From the NCBI GenBank assembly GCA_965197795.1, contig OZ240228.1, positions 806,001 through 870,000 on the forward strand: a stretch of DNA of 64,000 nucleotides, given 5' to 3'. The stretch comes from WHTK01 sp965197795. Its GTDB lineage: Bacteria; Chloroflexota; Dehalococcoidia; DSTF01; WHTK01. Below, piece by piece: positions 28,137 through 37,066 of the stretch; position 1 is the stretch's first letter; each line of letters starts with the position of its first letter. Both the position numbers and the translations under genes were made by a program. The notes beneath the pieces are model-generated. The model ran no database searches. It worked only from the letters and a program-made list of their open reading frames with translations, and was not told the DNA's origin.

Positions 28137-29312
28137 CTAAGTGGTTATCTTCCACTCGATGGCTTCTTCGGGCTCATAGGAGAAGCTGGCGCCACGTTTA
28201 ACTGAGTGCTTCAAGTGACTCGCGAGGGCTGGCAAGATATCCGCAAGCTGATCCTCGACTCGGTCGAGGGCATGAGAGATGCTTGTGCGCGCCTTCTCCG
28301 CTGGCCCTTGAACGCGGCGAGGCCGGCTCCCGAGTCCAATGACCTGCCTTAGTTGTTTCTGCAATGACGACAGCTCATCCTGCTCCTCATTGGAGAGCAG
28401 CCCGCTTCTCTTGCGGGCGTCTAGCTCGGCAATCCGTCGCTGGTAGTCCCGTCGGGCATCCGTGTCTATGACCTGATCGGACTCCATTTCATCTATTCTC
28501 AATTCATCGTCGTGACTTGGCAGCGAGCCGGCTGACGGACCCGATAGGGCCAGCAGCTCGAGAGCACCGATCCTCTTGCCGGGATTGGCGAGCAGATGGG
28601 ACAGATACGCCAGCCCGACATAGTTCCGGACCGTCTTGCTTACACCCGTCCATGTGGCGGTCCAGTGTTGGCCGGATTTCACCAGCGCGTACCCAGGGAG
28701 CGTCTCCAAGCGACCGAACTCCGGGATCTCTACTGATAGTCTTGCGTCTTGCTCACGAAGCATCGCCGGCAGCGAGCACACTCTGCCTGCCAGCCACTGG
28801 GGCACGTCCTCGCTCAGAACCACGAAGAGCGCTTGCTTCCGCCCGCCACTCGGCGCGAATAGCGCCGGTGCATCCGGCCAGCCCACACCCCTGAGGAGAT
28901 GCACCTCCAGACCTTGACTGGAACCTAGACTCCAGTGGCGCCCGCGCATTGCTTCACGAGGGGTCCTCCCTGTCTCCAAGACGCGGACAAGTTGTGCCGC
29001 GATGCCTTCGATGGAGATACGCCAGCGCTTTAGCAGGATCGCGTCCAATTCAACCCTGCCGTTCAGGGGGCAGTAGATGTAGGCCGGAGCGCCGTCTTCG
29101 CCGAAGGTGACAGTTTCTGAATGAGGCTCGTCGCATTCGGTGCAGCTCACTCGTGATTGGGACCCGGTCGGTTCTAGCAGGCCTAACTCCGCAAGCGACC
29201 GGACGGCGCCTTCCGGCCAGCTTTGGGTCTCGTCGCCCAGAACCAGCTTCGGGGTATCTCCTGGAAGGTCAGCCCGAATCAACAGCTCGGTCGCAATGTC
29301 GATCAGTGTCAC
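28137..29312 (-). CDS. Unknown protein with actinobacterial regulator-type C-terminal domain
   Basis: 391 aa, function unknown. A Cys/His cluster near residues 57-85 (CTECDEPHSET ... YCPLNG) may bind zinc. The C-terminal 170 residues (VRNYVGLAYLSHLLANPGKR, DARRDYQRRIAELDARKR, GLGSRPRRVQGPAEKAR, ISHALDRVEDQLADILPAL, FSYEPEEAIEWKI) resemble the C-terminal domain that follows ATPase/TPR modules in many actinobacterial transcription-regulator-like proteins; this is recognised from memory of the pattern and the domain has no settled role. The GTG start overlaps the stop of the 401-aa gene by 4 bases, so the pair is one translationally coupled module. Confidence 0.7.
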   Translation of the reverse strand: MTLIDIATELLIRADLPGDTPKLVLGDETQSWPEGAVRSLAELGLLEPTGSQSRVSCTECDEPHSETVTFGEDGAPAYIYCPLNGRVELDAILLKRWRISIEGIAAQLVRVLETGRTPREAMRGRHWSLGSSQGLEVHLLRGVGWPDAPALFAPSGGRKQALFVVLSEDVPQWLAGRVCSLPAMLREQDARLSVEIPEFGRLETLPGYALVKSGQHWTATWTGVSKTVRNYVGLAYLSHLLANPGKRIGALELLALSGPSAGSLPSHDDELRIDEMESDQVIDTDARRDYQRRIAELDARKRSGLLSNEEQDELSSLQKQLRQVIGLGSRPRRVQGPAEKARTSISHALDRVEDQLADILPALASHLKHSVKRGASFSYEPEEAIEWKITT

Positions 29313-30514
29313 ACGCCTACTAGCTCCCCGATGACACGCTCCAGATTGGACTCCGTAAGAGCCTTCCTAATGATCCCGTCGATGCCCTCGTGGTCGAGAA
29401 GGCACCCATTTCGAGCAAGGGTGAAAGTCTTCGTTCTTCCGCGTCGCTTCTTGCCAATCGGTCGGAACTGAGCCTGGAGTTTCACCCGCTCAACATCCAT
29501 CAAGAAGAACGGGTATTTGTCCGTGGCCTCGCCTGGGACCACCGACCAGTACCGGCTTGCCACGTTGAGGACGCCCTTTCCAGGTGGCCCTCCAACCTCA
29601 ACTGTTACGCTGCGTCTTCCGTCCCTATCCCTGACATTCACCCACTTCACCTCGATACTTTCGAGTCCAGTGGGTGGATCGATGTAAAACTCGAAGGACT
29701 CGTCCTTCAGGCGATTGAGGTCATAGATGGTCGCGGGGCCTCCGTCAGGCGGAAGGTTCATCCCCATCGCGACGATTCCAAACAACTGCTGGAGGTCTCT
29801 TACCTTCTTCTTGGTCCCCTGACAGAAGACCTCCAAATTACCCGTGTCGGGGCAGTAGAAGAAGAGCAAATCAGAAGCGGGCCGAATTTTCCGCCTAATC
29901 AACTCATCGGCCGCGTATTCGAGGACCGTCGTACCGAAGTCTTCGGGGTACGCGAGAAAAAGCGTGCCAGTTGCCCGCTCAAGGTGCTCGACCTGACAGT
30001 GAGAGCCACGTCCTTCCTCGCGCAGTAGATAGGCGGTGAGCTCGCTCGAGAGTCTCTTGATGACTGCGGCGCCTGTACTCGGGTGAAGGTCTTTCCCGAT
30101 GAAGCGGCGCCGCCAGTATCTGCCATTAAGGGTATCTGCGGCTCGGAAGCGCACCAAGTCTGCGAATAGCTCTGGCCACTTTAGCAGTAGCCACAGGGCA
30201 GCGTCGTAGCTGCTTTCCAGAGCCGTGAGAACGTCTGTGAGGTCGAGCTCTCGCGCCTTTGCTTCCTGATAGATGACGTGCTGGCCATCATCATCAGCGA
30301 GGTCATAAACATCTTGGAGGTCCTGCTCCACATCAATCCGCCTGTCCGGAGGAAGGTCTTGAATGGCCGCACCTAAAGCTTCAACGTCACACTCGTCTTC
30401 CTCCAGGAATTGCTGGCCAAGAAACAGGTCCCGAGAAAGGAGGTACTCTCGGAGGAGATTCCACTCGAATTGACGCAAGACTCCTTTAGTTGAAAACGCA
30501 TAGCGGTGACTCAT
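29309..30514 (-). CDS. Unknown 401-aa protein, first gene of a coupled pair
   Basis: 401 aa, no family recognised. It is soluble, acidic in the N-terminal half (DVEQDLQDVYDLADDDGQH) and has a C-terminal half rich in beta strands (SIEVKWVNVRDRDGRRSVTV, FFLMDVERVKLQAQF), ending in a basic segment (GKKRRGRTKTF). A single FFYCPDTGN motif is present. The ATG at 30514 follows AACGAGG. It precedes and overlaps the 391-aa gene. Position beside recombinases and a nuclease-like gene suggests an accessory, perhaps defensive, role; that is inference from context only. Confidence 0.65.
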   Translation of the reverse strand: MSHRYAFSTKGVLRQFEWNLLREYLLSRDLFLGQQFLEEDECDVEALGAAIQDLPPDRRIDVEQDLQDVYDLADDDGQHVIYQEAKARELDLTDVLTALESSYDAALWLLLKWPELFADLVRFRAADTLNGRYWRRRFIGKDLHPSTGAAVIKRLSSELTAYLLREEGRGSHCQVEHLERATGTLFLAYPEDFGTTVLEYAADELIRRKIRPASDLLFFYCPDTGNLEVFCQGTKKKVRDLQQLFGIVAMGMNLPPDGGPATIYDLNRLKDESFEFYIDPPTGLESIEVKWVNVRDRDGRRSVTVEVGGPPGKGVLNVASRYWSVVPGEATDKYPFFLMDVERVKLQAQFRPIGKKRRGRTKTFTLARNGCLLDHEGIDGIIRKALTESNLERVIGELVGV

Positions 30515-30740
30515 AGCGGGCCTCGTTTAGAACAAGGGGCGGGGACCCCAACTGACAACTCATCCGGGTCATCTCGTGAACAGTTTCCGATTCCCCTGTC
30601 AGGCCCGCAATACCCTGGCGGACTATAGGCACGCGAAAGTCATCCACATATCGAAACAGCAGATTCGAGACGCGACTACCGGAAGGACTTGCGGCACAGC
30701 TCTAGCGGCCAGCTGAGCCAATCCGAGGAGGATGAGTGGG

Positions 30741-31409
30741 TTATGCGCGCTCGATTGCCACGGTGCCGTCCTCTTGCACCCAGGCGAGGGAGAAGTTCAC
30801 GGTCCCGCTTAGCCAGGACACCTTTTCCGAGAGGTTGCGGTAGGTGATGAATTCCGGTAGAGCGAGCATTAGGTCGGCCGTGGAGTCCTCTCCGTGCCAG
30901 GCGCAGACCTCGAAGAAAGCGCCGTAGAACCAGTTTCTAGCCTGGGTGAATGGCGTCGTTCTCTCAGTTCCAGCCGGCCTTCCCTTGACGCTAGCCCAAA
31001 GCTCTCTGCCGTCCTTGCGGACCACTATGTCCTTGCCGTGCTCGCGCGAGGACGTATCGGCGACGCGGACCACGTCGAAGCCTTCCTTCACAAGGTGACG
31101 AACGACCGCTGCCTGCACGTTCCCTTCCCAGAACCACGGCCGGTCAGAAATGACGGTGGCCGCGACCTGAGGTTTCTGCGCTGGCGAGGCCACGAAGTAG
31201 TTTCGGATGCCGTCTTCCTCTTGCCGGCGCACGATTAGTCCGGCGGACGCGAGCTCTCTACATCTCTGGTTCACCTGCGCGTGGTGCTTCACACCGAGCG
31301 CCTGGCGCAGATCCGAATCTGTCACACCTGACGAAGAGGCGCTCATATAAGCGAGGATGGCGTCCTTGATGGTCTTCCTGCCCTTCCCTAGCTTCTGCTT
31401 CCTGGCCAT
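30741..31409 (-). CDS. Winged-helix protein with nuclease-like C-terminal domain
   Basis: 222 aa from the ATG at 31409 (MARKQKLGKGRKTIKD); an upstream ATG at 31442 is also possible. Residues about 15-75 form a winged helix (AILAYMSASSSGVTDSDLRQ ... RRQEEDGIRNYF). The C-terminal domain has EHGKDIVVRKDGRELWASVK, which fits a PD-(D/E)XK-like nuclease core (GKD ... WASVKG), although the usual acidic residue before xK is replaced by S here, so activity is uncertain. It stands alone on the minus strand, 226 bases from the unknown module. It could be a restriction-like or regulatory nuclease. Confidence 0.65.
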   Translation of the reverse strand: MARKQKLGKGRKTIKDAILAYMSASSSGVTDSDLRQALGVKHHAQVNQRCRELASAGLIVRRQEEDGIRNYFVASPAQKPQVAATVISDRPWFWEGNVQAAVVRHLVKEGFDVVRVADTSSREHGKDIVVRKDGRELWASVKGRPAGTERTTPFTQARNWFYGAFFEVCAWHGEDSTADLMLALPEFITYRNLSEKVSWLSGTVNFSLAWVQEDGTVAIERA

Positions 31410-31880
31410 CCGCCTGTTCGGGGTGGGAGGCTTCGAAGTCATCAGACTGCAACAATCGATCTGTGTCGAGTGCCCATCACCCATCAGAGGACGGATAACC
31501 ATGCGAGCGGCAGTATAACTGCTCACCGGAAACGTGATCGCAGCCTGACGATCCGTGGACGGCTGGCCAAGCGAGTCCACTTAGACTCTGGTTTCCGGCA
31601 CTGGCAGCGCTGACCCGCTACGCACCAATCCAGCGACCCGCCCTCGGCAAACAGACACTCACCGCTTGCCGACCAGAACCGCGCTTGCGGCCCGTAAAAT
31701 GGGTCCCCGGCTCCTGCCTGGTGGCAGCAAGTTGCGGATTACCTACTCCCAAGGTGCTTTCTCGAGGTTCAGATGAGTCACGAGCGAACAGATGGCAGCA
31801 GTCCACCAGAGCGCGGCTTCTGTCTGAGGTGCGCGGAACGCCGCAACGCAACCTCGCCGTGGACCTGCTGCAGAAGCTGA
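31410..31880. other. Interval with no supported gene
   Basis: Between the winged-helix gene and the P-loop ATPase remnant I find no frame with plausible coding content, no tRNA and no strong hairpin. It probably holds the promoter of the winged-helix gene and decayed DNA. Confidence 0.5.
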
Positions 31881-32635
31881 TCAGGGCGAACTCTCCACCC
31901 AGAGTCGTTTTTCTGGCGGCAGCCTTACGCCGGGGCCATCAACTGGGGGGTCACCGATCTCGAGGTAGGCGCAAAACGCTGGGTGAATCGAGTACCTGAT
32001 TGGGCCTCGTGGCCTGCGGTTTCGTGCGTGCGACTGAATCTTCGGAACACCCGAGAGCTCGTGGACGAATCGAAAGTCCCCATCTCCAACTTCCAGTCCA
32101 AGGAAGCCCCGAGCAATGAGATGGTTCTGCACGCTCTCTACCTGCTGTTCTGCAACGCCGGCCCTCTCGATTGCTTGACGGACTTCGGCCTCTGGAAGGA
32201 CCGACCTTTGCCCGATGAATTCGTACAGCACGTTCTCGATCTCTTCGACTGTGATACCGTTCTCAACCGTGAGAGATTCAAGGGCGAATTGAGAGTACCA
32301 GCTTCTGCGATTCGTACGTCCCCGGGTTCAACTCGACTATGCCGGTGATTTACTGCAGCACCAATTGCTGCGTTGCAAGACTGGATAAGATCCCATGGTC
32401 GGGGCAAGATCCGCTCGATAATGTAGTCGCGGGTCGGTATGCCGTTGATCTGCTCACGGAAGAACGCTCCCCGAGGTGAGAGGGGTCAGTCCCCTCGCGC
32501 TGATTCCGCCAGAAAGCGTTCTTCGATCACCCTAAGTAGGAGTTCAGGATCGGTCCAAGCCAACCGCTGAACCGGCAGCTTGTCTGGCTCGCGCGCCGCA
32601 GAAGGGGTCGTAGCCGAGTTGGCCGCCTGCTTCAT
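31881..32635 (-). pseudogene. P-loop ATPase (C-terminal part), frameshifted remnant
   Basis: Three pieces in different frames read as the C-terminal part of a large defence-type P-loop ATPase: DPELLLRVIEERFLAES (32580-32490), then YIIERILPRPWDLIQSCNAA (near 32430-32370) and, after a shift near 32300, YSQFALESLTVENGITVEEI and HLIARGFLGLEVGDGDFRFV, ending in YSIHPAFCAYLEIG. The pattern RPxDLIxxCN ... YxINPAF is typical of the last third of such proteins. The Walker A and B regions are absent, a stop follows the first piece, and the gene abuts a tRNA remnant. It is clearly non-functional. Confidence 0.6.
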
Positions 32636-32700
32636 TGGTCCTTGCTTGCGTAACAGGTCCTTGCAGTTTCCTGCGTTTTCCCTGCTGTTTTGAAGCTGGA

Positions 32701-32753
32701 GCCACTGACTTTTAATCCGTCGGTCCTGGGTTCGAATCCCAGAGGGCCCACCA
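32701..32753 (+). tRNA. tRNA-Lys(TTT) 3' remnant, probable attachment site
   Basis: The 3' half of a tRNA is preserved: anticodon loop CTTTTAA with anticodon TTT at 32711-32713 on a stem with one mismatch, a perfect T arm (CTGGG TTCGAAT CCCAG, 32726-32742), acceptor strand AGGGCCC, discriminator A and encoded CCA at 32751-32753. No 5' acceptor strand GGGCCCT or D arm is found upstream. A 3' tRNA half without its 5' half is the usual trace of an integrative element that targets the tRNA gene. Confidence 0.8.
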
Positions 32754-33115
32754 CCAACCCTGCATCAGAGCACATATGGCTCAGAGTTCTGAGGACCCTG
32801 GACGAACAGAGCAGGCTGAGGACGGCGACGACTGCGAATGAGATGGCCACGAGCGTCTGGCCGGCGGCGAGGAAGGCAAGAGCCGACAGACCGAACACTG
32901 CCATTTCGACCAGAAACCTGCCTGTGTCAGTCAGCCACGCCGCTGACTTCGGCGCGACCAGCTTCCACCAAACGAAGATGGCCGCGCCAGGCGCCAATGA
33001 CGATCCCTTCCGCCAGATTGTCGCCCGCGTGGATGCCCCAGTACATGAGGGCCAGCAGGGCGCACAGTTCGAGGAGGCGACGGCTATCGCGAATCGCGCC
33101 CTCTCAACGGAGAAT
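32754..33115 (-). pseudogene. YrdB-like (DUF2568) membrane protein remnant
   Basis: Two frames read as a small DUF2568 protein: LLELCALLALMYWGIHAGDN (near 33085-33025) and, after a shift near 33000, PGAAIFVWWKLVAPKS, FLVEMAVFGLSALAFLAAGQ and TLVAISFAVVAVLSLL. The VWWKLVAPKS motif and two hydrophobic helices are characteristic. The frame then runs on through the antisense of the tRNA remnant, so the native 3' end is missing. It marks a junction next to the tRNA scar. Confidence 0.6.
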
Positions 33116-33173
33116 CCCTAGCTCCCGCCGGAGCTCGTCCTTCGCAACCTTCCAACCGAGAACAGCGAGGCGC

Positions 33174-34757
33174 TCAGGGCAAGTCAAGGACGGAGTCGAA
33201 CTCTTCCCTTACTTTCATATCCGGCGTAATCAACTTAGCGAGTACATCTGCCGAAAACTGCGAGGGGTTTTCTCCGATCCCTTCGGTGTCGCCCAAGACA
33301 CTCTTCGCAACATCGAACACTACACCCAGGGCTCCTTTCGCCGACCCGTTCGGACGAATCGCCCCATCGCGGGCTACCTTGAGTTGATCGGCCGCGTTTT
33401 CTACGCGGGAGCCTCGATCGCCTACCAGTGCATCAAGAACTTCGTCATCTAGAAGGTACGACTCCAAGGAGTGGCGTTCGAGCACTCTTAGATTCGGATC
33501 ACTCTTGAGTAGGCGGGTACGGTTCTCTGGAGTAAGGTCATCGCGGTCGCGCAACTTTAGAAGACGCGTCCCTGGCGCAATCACCGAAGCTATCTGAGCC
33601 GCCTGTTCAAGCTCGCCCTTGCCCCCGCTGGACTTGAACTCCACCCGTGGGTGCAGGTCACGGAAGACCTGCCGGTATATCCGTTCGTCCCACACGGGAA
33701 CTCGGTCACTCACTTGGCTCCCCTCGCAAATAACCAGAACCTCTGGAGCGAGAAGCCTAGCCAGATCGTCCAAGGCAACGGACATCGCCTCACGCAGGAG
33801 TTGGCCTGAGGGCTGGGACGGCTTGAGTTGGACATCTGGGGCTGGCCCCTTGACCTGTCCGAAATCCAAGAAGGCAACCCGGCCGGGCTCGGCGGTGGAC
33901 ATGTCGAACGCTCTACGGATCATCCCGACAGAGTGAGTGGCGATCCACAACTGCGATCCATCTGGGAGAAGCCGTATGAGCTCAGTGAGCACAGAGGCCT
34001 GCACGGCGGGGTTGAGGTGGATCTCAGGCTCGTCAAGGCAAATCAGGGGGGTGCCCAGCTCTGTCGCCGCAATGTGGACATCCAACAGCAGGTCGAAAAC
34101 GGCCTTCTCCCCGCCGGAGAGGCTCTCGTATCGGAATCGTCGGATGTCGTCCCTAGTAAAGTAGAAAGAACCGTTCGATGTAGCATCCCCCAACCCCGTG
34201 AAACGCAAATGCGGCAACACGCGTGTGAGAGAGTCTTGCACTGGCGCCAGCGTGGCCCTAACCGTCTCAAGGTCTCGAACGGCATCACTGCTCTCCAAGT
34301 TCGATAGGACCGGAACGAAACTCGCGACGAGCCGCTGATAGTGCTCACCGAGAGCTTCGTCTGTCTCGACCATGCGGTCGAAGGATTCACGGCTGCGAAA
34401 GTCTTGCTGTCTCTCGATGGAATTCGCCAATACGTCTGGAGTATTTCTGTGGGCAGTTCGCACATGAACGAGCGGACCCAAGGGTTCTGAGGATCCAGAA
34501 TCATCACCGTCGTGCAGGGTAACCTCAGGTCTGCCAAACGTGCCCGTCTCAGAATCGAAATAGTCACCGGAAAAGCCTCTACTCATAGTTCTGCCTTTGT
34601 GCCGTGCCCATTCAAGAAACGCGTCAAAGACGGAAGACTTGCCCGTCCCGTTCGGGCCGAGCATCACCACGAGTTCGACGTCGACACCTAGCGCCTGGAT
34701 CCCTAAAGAACCGAAGCGCTTGAACTTGCTGGGAATCCTGACTTCCGATACACGCAT
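33174..34757 (-). CDS. ABC-type ATPase with DUF4435/TOPRIM-like C-terminus (PARIS-like)
   Basis: 527 aa from the ATG at 34757 (MRVSEVRIPSKF). The N-terminal two thirds is an OLD/SMC-type ATPase: Walker A in MLGPNGTGKSSVFDAF, signature YESLSGGEKAVFDLLL, Walker B ICLDEPEIHLNP, H-loop LWIATHSVGM. The last third (EVLVICEGSQVSDRVPVWDE, FKSSGGKGELEQAAQ, LLKLRDRDDLTPE, LERHSLESYLLDDEVLDAL) matches the DUF4435/TOPRIM-like fold. In the PARIS anti-phage system AriA is such an ATPase and AriB such a TOPRIM protein, and fused versions exist, so a single-chain PARIS-like role is plausible. An HNH fragment lies 123 bases upstream. An OLD-family nuclease is the alternative. Confidence 0.8.
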   Translation of the reverse strand: MRVSEVRIPSKFKRFGSLGIQALGVDVELVVMLGPNGTGKSSVFDAFLEWARHKGRTMSRGFSGDYFDSETGTFGRPEVTLHDGDDSGSSEPLGPLVHVRTAHRNTPDVLANSIERQQDFRSRESFDRMVETDEALGEHYQRLVASFVPVLSNLESSDAVRDLETVRATLAPVQDSLTRVLPHLRFTGLGDATSNGSFYFTRDDIRRFRYESLSGGEKAVFDLLLDVHIAATELGTPLICLDEPEIHLNPAVQASVLTELIRLLPDGSQLWIATHSVGMIRRAFDMSTAEPGRVAFLDFGQVKGPAPDVQLKPSQPSGQLLREAMSVALDDLARLLAPEVLVICEGSQVSDRVPVWDERIYRQVFRDLHPRVEFKSSGGKGELEQAAQIASVIAPGTRLLKLRDRDDLTPENRTRLLKSDPNLRVLERHSLESYLLDDEVLDALVGDRGSRVENAADQLKVARDGAIRPNGSAKGALGVVFDVAKSVLGDTEGIGENPSQFSADVLAKLITPDMKVREEFDSVLDLP

Positions 34758-34880
34758 GAGTTCTGGTCCTACACCCACCCGAAAAGGGGCCCCTCTGTCA
34801 CGCTCTCGGTCTGGTCGACGTATTCGTCGGCATCCCCGTTGGCTGCGCAATTCTTCAATCGCGACACCACTCGACAAGGA

Positions 34881-35201
34881 TCAAGTAGAGGTCTGCCAGC
34901 TTTCAGCAAAAGCCGCAACCTCACTCTCGGTCTTCGGATGGCAAGCCCTATGAACCAAGGCTCCGTTGCCAAGTTGCGTCAGCCCACCTTTGTGATGCTC
35001 CTTCACATGGTGAATTTCCGCCTCAGGCCAGTTTACTTCTGAGTGGCATCGAGATGGTAAAGCATGCTGATCCTTGCTGGCGCGCGTCACGAAGGCATTG
35101 GCGCGTTGTTCGACAGAGCTTGGAGGCTCAGAGCCGCTTTCGGCGTTACGTCCTAGCTCGTTATAGCCAAGCCCACCCGGAGGCTTCTGAGTGGACCCCA
35201 C
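34881..35201 (-). pseudogene. HNH endonuclease fragment
   Basis: The C-terminal 60 residues contain an HNH core: EAEIHHVKEHHKGGLTQLGN and LVHRACHPK. The usual leading CxxC is degraded to PSRC, and the N-terminal 40 residues (MGSTQKPPGG onward) do not resemble any nuclease. It reads towards the ATPase gene. It could be the tail of a DUF262-type or Septu PtuB-like protein; I cannot decide, and the lost Cys suggests it is inactive. Confidence 0.5.
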
Positions 35202-35246
35202 ACTGGATCGAGGCTCATGTGCCAGCGCAGGAATGGCGTCCTTCGC

Positions 35247-35597
35247 CTATTCGCCTCGCCGCCATACGGTGGGGTCGCAGAATACGAGGCGCCACAGCGC
35301 AGAATCGGAGCCATACCCGAAGCTGCCGTCAGGCTCCTCGACGATCCAACGGCATTCGAAGGACCCGGGCGTGTCGTTCACGGTTGCATCGCCCCTCGAT
35401 AGCCAGATGGCCGGCGCAGTGTTCTCCATCTCGGTTACGCGAAAGTCCGAGAGGTCGAAGCCTTCAAACGCCTCATGCAGTCGCCCGGCCATCTGGCCCA
35501 GCGATTTCTCCCCTTTATCGAGCCGCCTAGTCGGGAAGCGGGCAAGCGCACCGAAGTTCCGCTCACGCCAACCGGTCAGGAACTCAACGGTCAGCAC
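35247..35597 (-). CDS. Hypothetical protein or fragment
   Basis: 116 aa, no recognised family; Trp-rich C-terminus (CRWIVEEPDGSFGYGSDSAL). The same frame stays open to about 35690 (DAIPFVSPGAAHLSVPDARF), so the true N-terminus may lie there, fused to or overlapping the end of the nuclease-helicase fragment. Codon use looks coding. Possibly a truncated gene. Confidence 0.35.
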   Translation of the reverse strand: MLTVEFLTGWRERNFGALARFPTRRLDKGEKSLGQMAGRLHEAFEGFDLSDFRVTEMENTAPAIWLSRGDATVNDTPGSFECRWIVEEPDGSFGYGSDSALWRLVFCDPTVWRRGE

Positions 35598-37063
35598 GTG
35601 GATCTCGTGGTCGTCGAAGCGAGCATCGGGAACCGAGAGATGCGCCGCCCCAGGGGATACGAAGGGGATAGCGTCGGCAAATGTGGGGGCTCATCCTGAG
35701 AATGACGCTGTCCAATCCGAACTGCTACTCCGCGCTTTGCAGCGGCTTCCGCTGTCTTCTCGAGCAGCTGACCGATGACCTTGTGGCTAGTTGCCGTGAC
35801 GCCAACCCTCTTCCCAGCAGCCGCCAGGTCCACGATCATCTCCGCACCGACTGTGGTCTTGCCGGAGTCCGGCGGCCCCTGCACAGCGAGGTAGCTGGCA
35901 TCCAGCTGAGCCACGAGGCGACGAGCAGCCGCCTCGGCTGGTTCGTCTGGGCTAGCAAGACTGTCGCCGTTTGGCTGACCAGCGTTGGGAGGCTTTCGTA
36001 GCAAGAGGTCTCGAGCAGCTCGAAACGGCCCCGCTGCGTCGATGCCGTTGTCGATCACCCACTCTGCGATTCGTCGCAGGTTGGCTTGCTGCTCCGGCGT
36101 GCGAATATCCTCGAGTGGCACCAAGGAAGTAGGACTTGGTGGGTCAGCGTTCCTGCCTCGCTTGATCTCGATGGTGCTTGAATCGTCGTCGATAGCGACA
36201 ACCGTGCCGACGCGCTGACCATCCTGCGCGGGATCGCGAGGCGTGGAGCCGACGGTGATCTTGTGGTCTTGGGGTGGAAAGCGGAAGCGGTAGATAATCG
36301 ACTGCCTCTCCTGGCCGACCGGGCCGTCCGCAATGAGGTCCCCCATGGCGTCGGGCTCCGCAACGCGTTCTTCATCGGTCAGATCGTTGACCAGGTAAAA
36401 GTAGCGCCACCACATCGACTTCTCTTCGCGGCGGTGCCAGCTGAGAAGCTGCGCCAATAGCCGACGTCCCTGCTCCTCGGCGCTGCGGCTGGAAGGGTCT
36501 TCGGAAACGCCAGCGACCAGCTTTCCCGTCAGTTCGAGCGTCAACGCGAGCAACTGCGTCAGATCCTCACTTGCGGTGCCGCTGTCCGCTGCAGGCCTCG
36601 GTAGTTCCCCTCCGAGGTCAGCCGCCAGTTGAGTTCGTAGTGTTTCTAGCCAATCGCGTAACCGCCAAGTGGAGACGCAATCGTCTTTGTTGTATTCCTC
36701 GATGCGCTGCAGGATTTCTGGGTCATCTTCAACCTCGCCACCGAGCTCAAGCCAGGTCTCGAAGGCAACGATGCTCGAACCCGCGTCACGCAAATCGACT
36801 GTACGAGTGAACCCGTAGAGGGGTTCCAGCTTCTTGATCGAGTAGCTCTCGACGGAGGCACGGATGCCCTGACGCACAGCTCGAAACAGATCGACAAAGA
36901 CGCCGCCACGGAGGAGCCGGTCGACTTCGTCCTCGCGCGTACCGTAGCGACCCATGAGACGACGCACGGCGGTCTGCTCGTAGGCAGCGTAGTGGTAGAT
37001 ATGAAGGTTTGGGTCCGCTTCGAGACGGAGCATGACGAGATCGATAAACGCCTCGAACGCCAT
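35591..37063 (-). pseudogene. TM0106-type RecB-like nuclease/helicase, internal fragment
   Basis: 490 aa from the middle of a protein normally over 1000 aa. Residues 1-170 are the RNase H-like 3'-5' exonuclease part (FIDLVMLRLEADPNLHIYHY, SYSIKKLEPLYGF, EEYNKDDCVSTWRLRDWLE), followed by a linker and the start of a superfamily 1 helicase (YLAVQGPPDSGKTTVGAEMI, VGVTATSHKVIGQLLEK). The N-terminal RecB-like domain is cut off by an IS3 remnant at 37064 and the rest of the helicase is lost near 35690. In helicase Walker A the usual GSGKT reads DSGKT. Non-functional. Confidence 0.75.
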
Positions 37064-37066
37064 GTG

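Noticed and set aside
34758..34877. Longer N-terminus of the PARIS-like ATPase
   Set aside because: The extra 40 residues are Arg-rich and unlike any ATPase start; MRVSEVRI at 34757 is the natural beginning.
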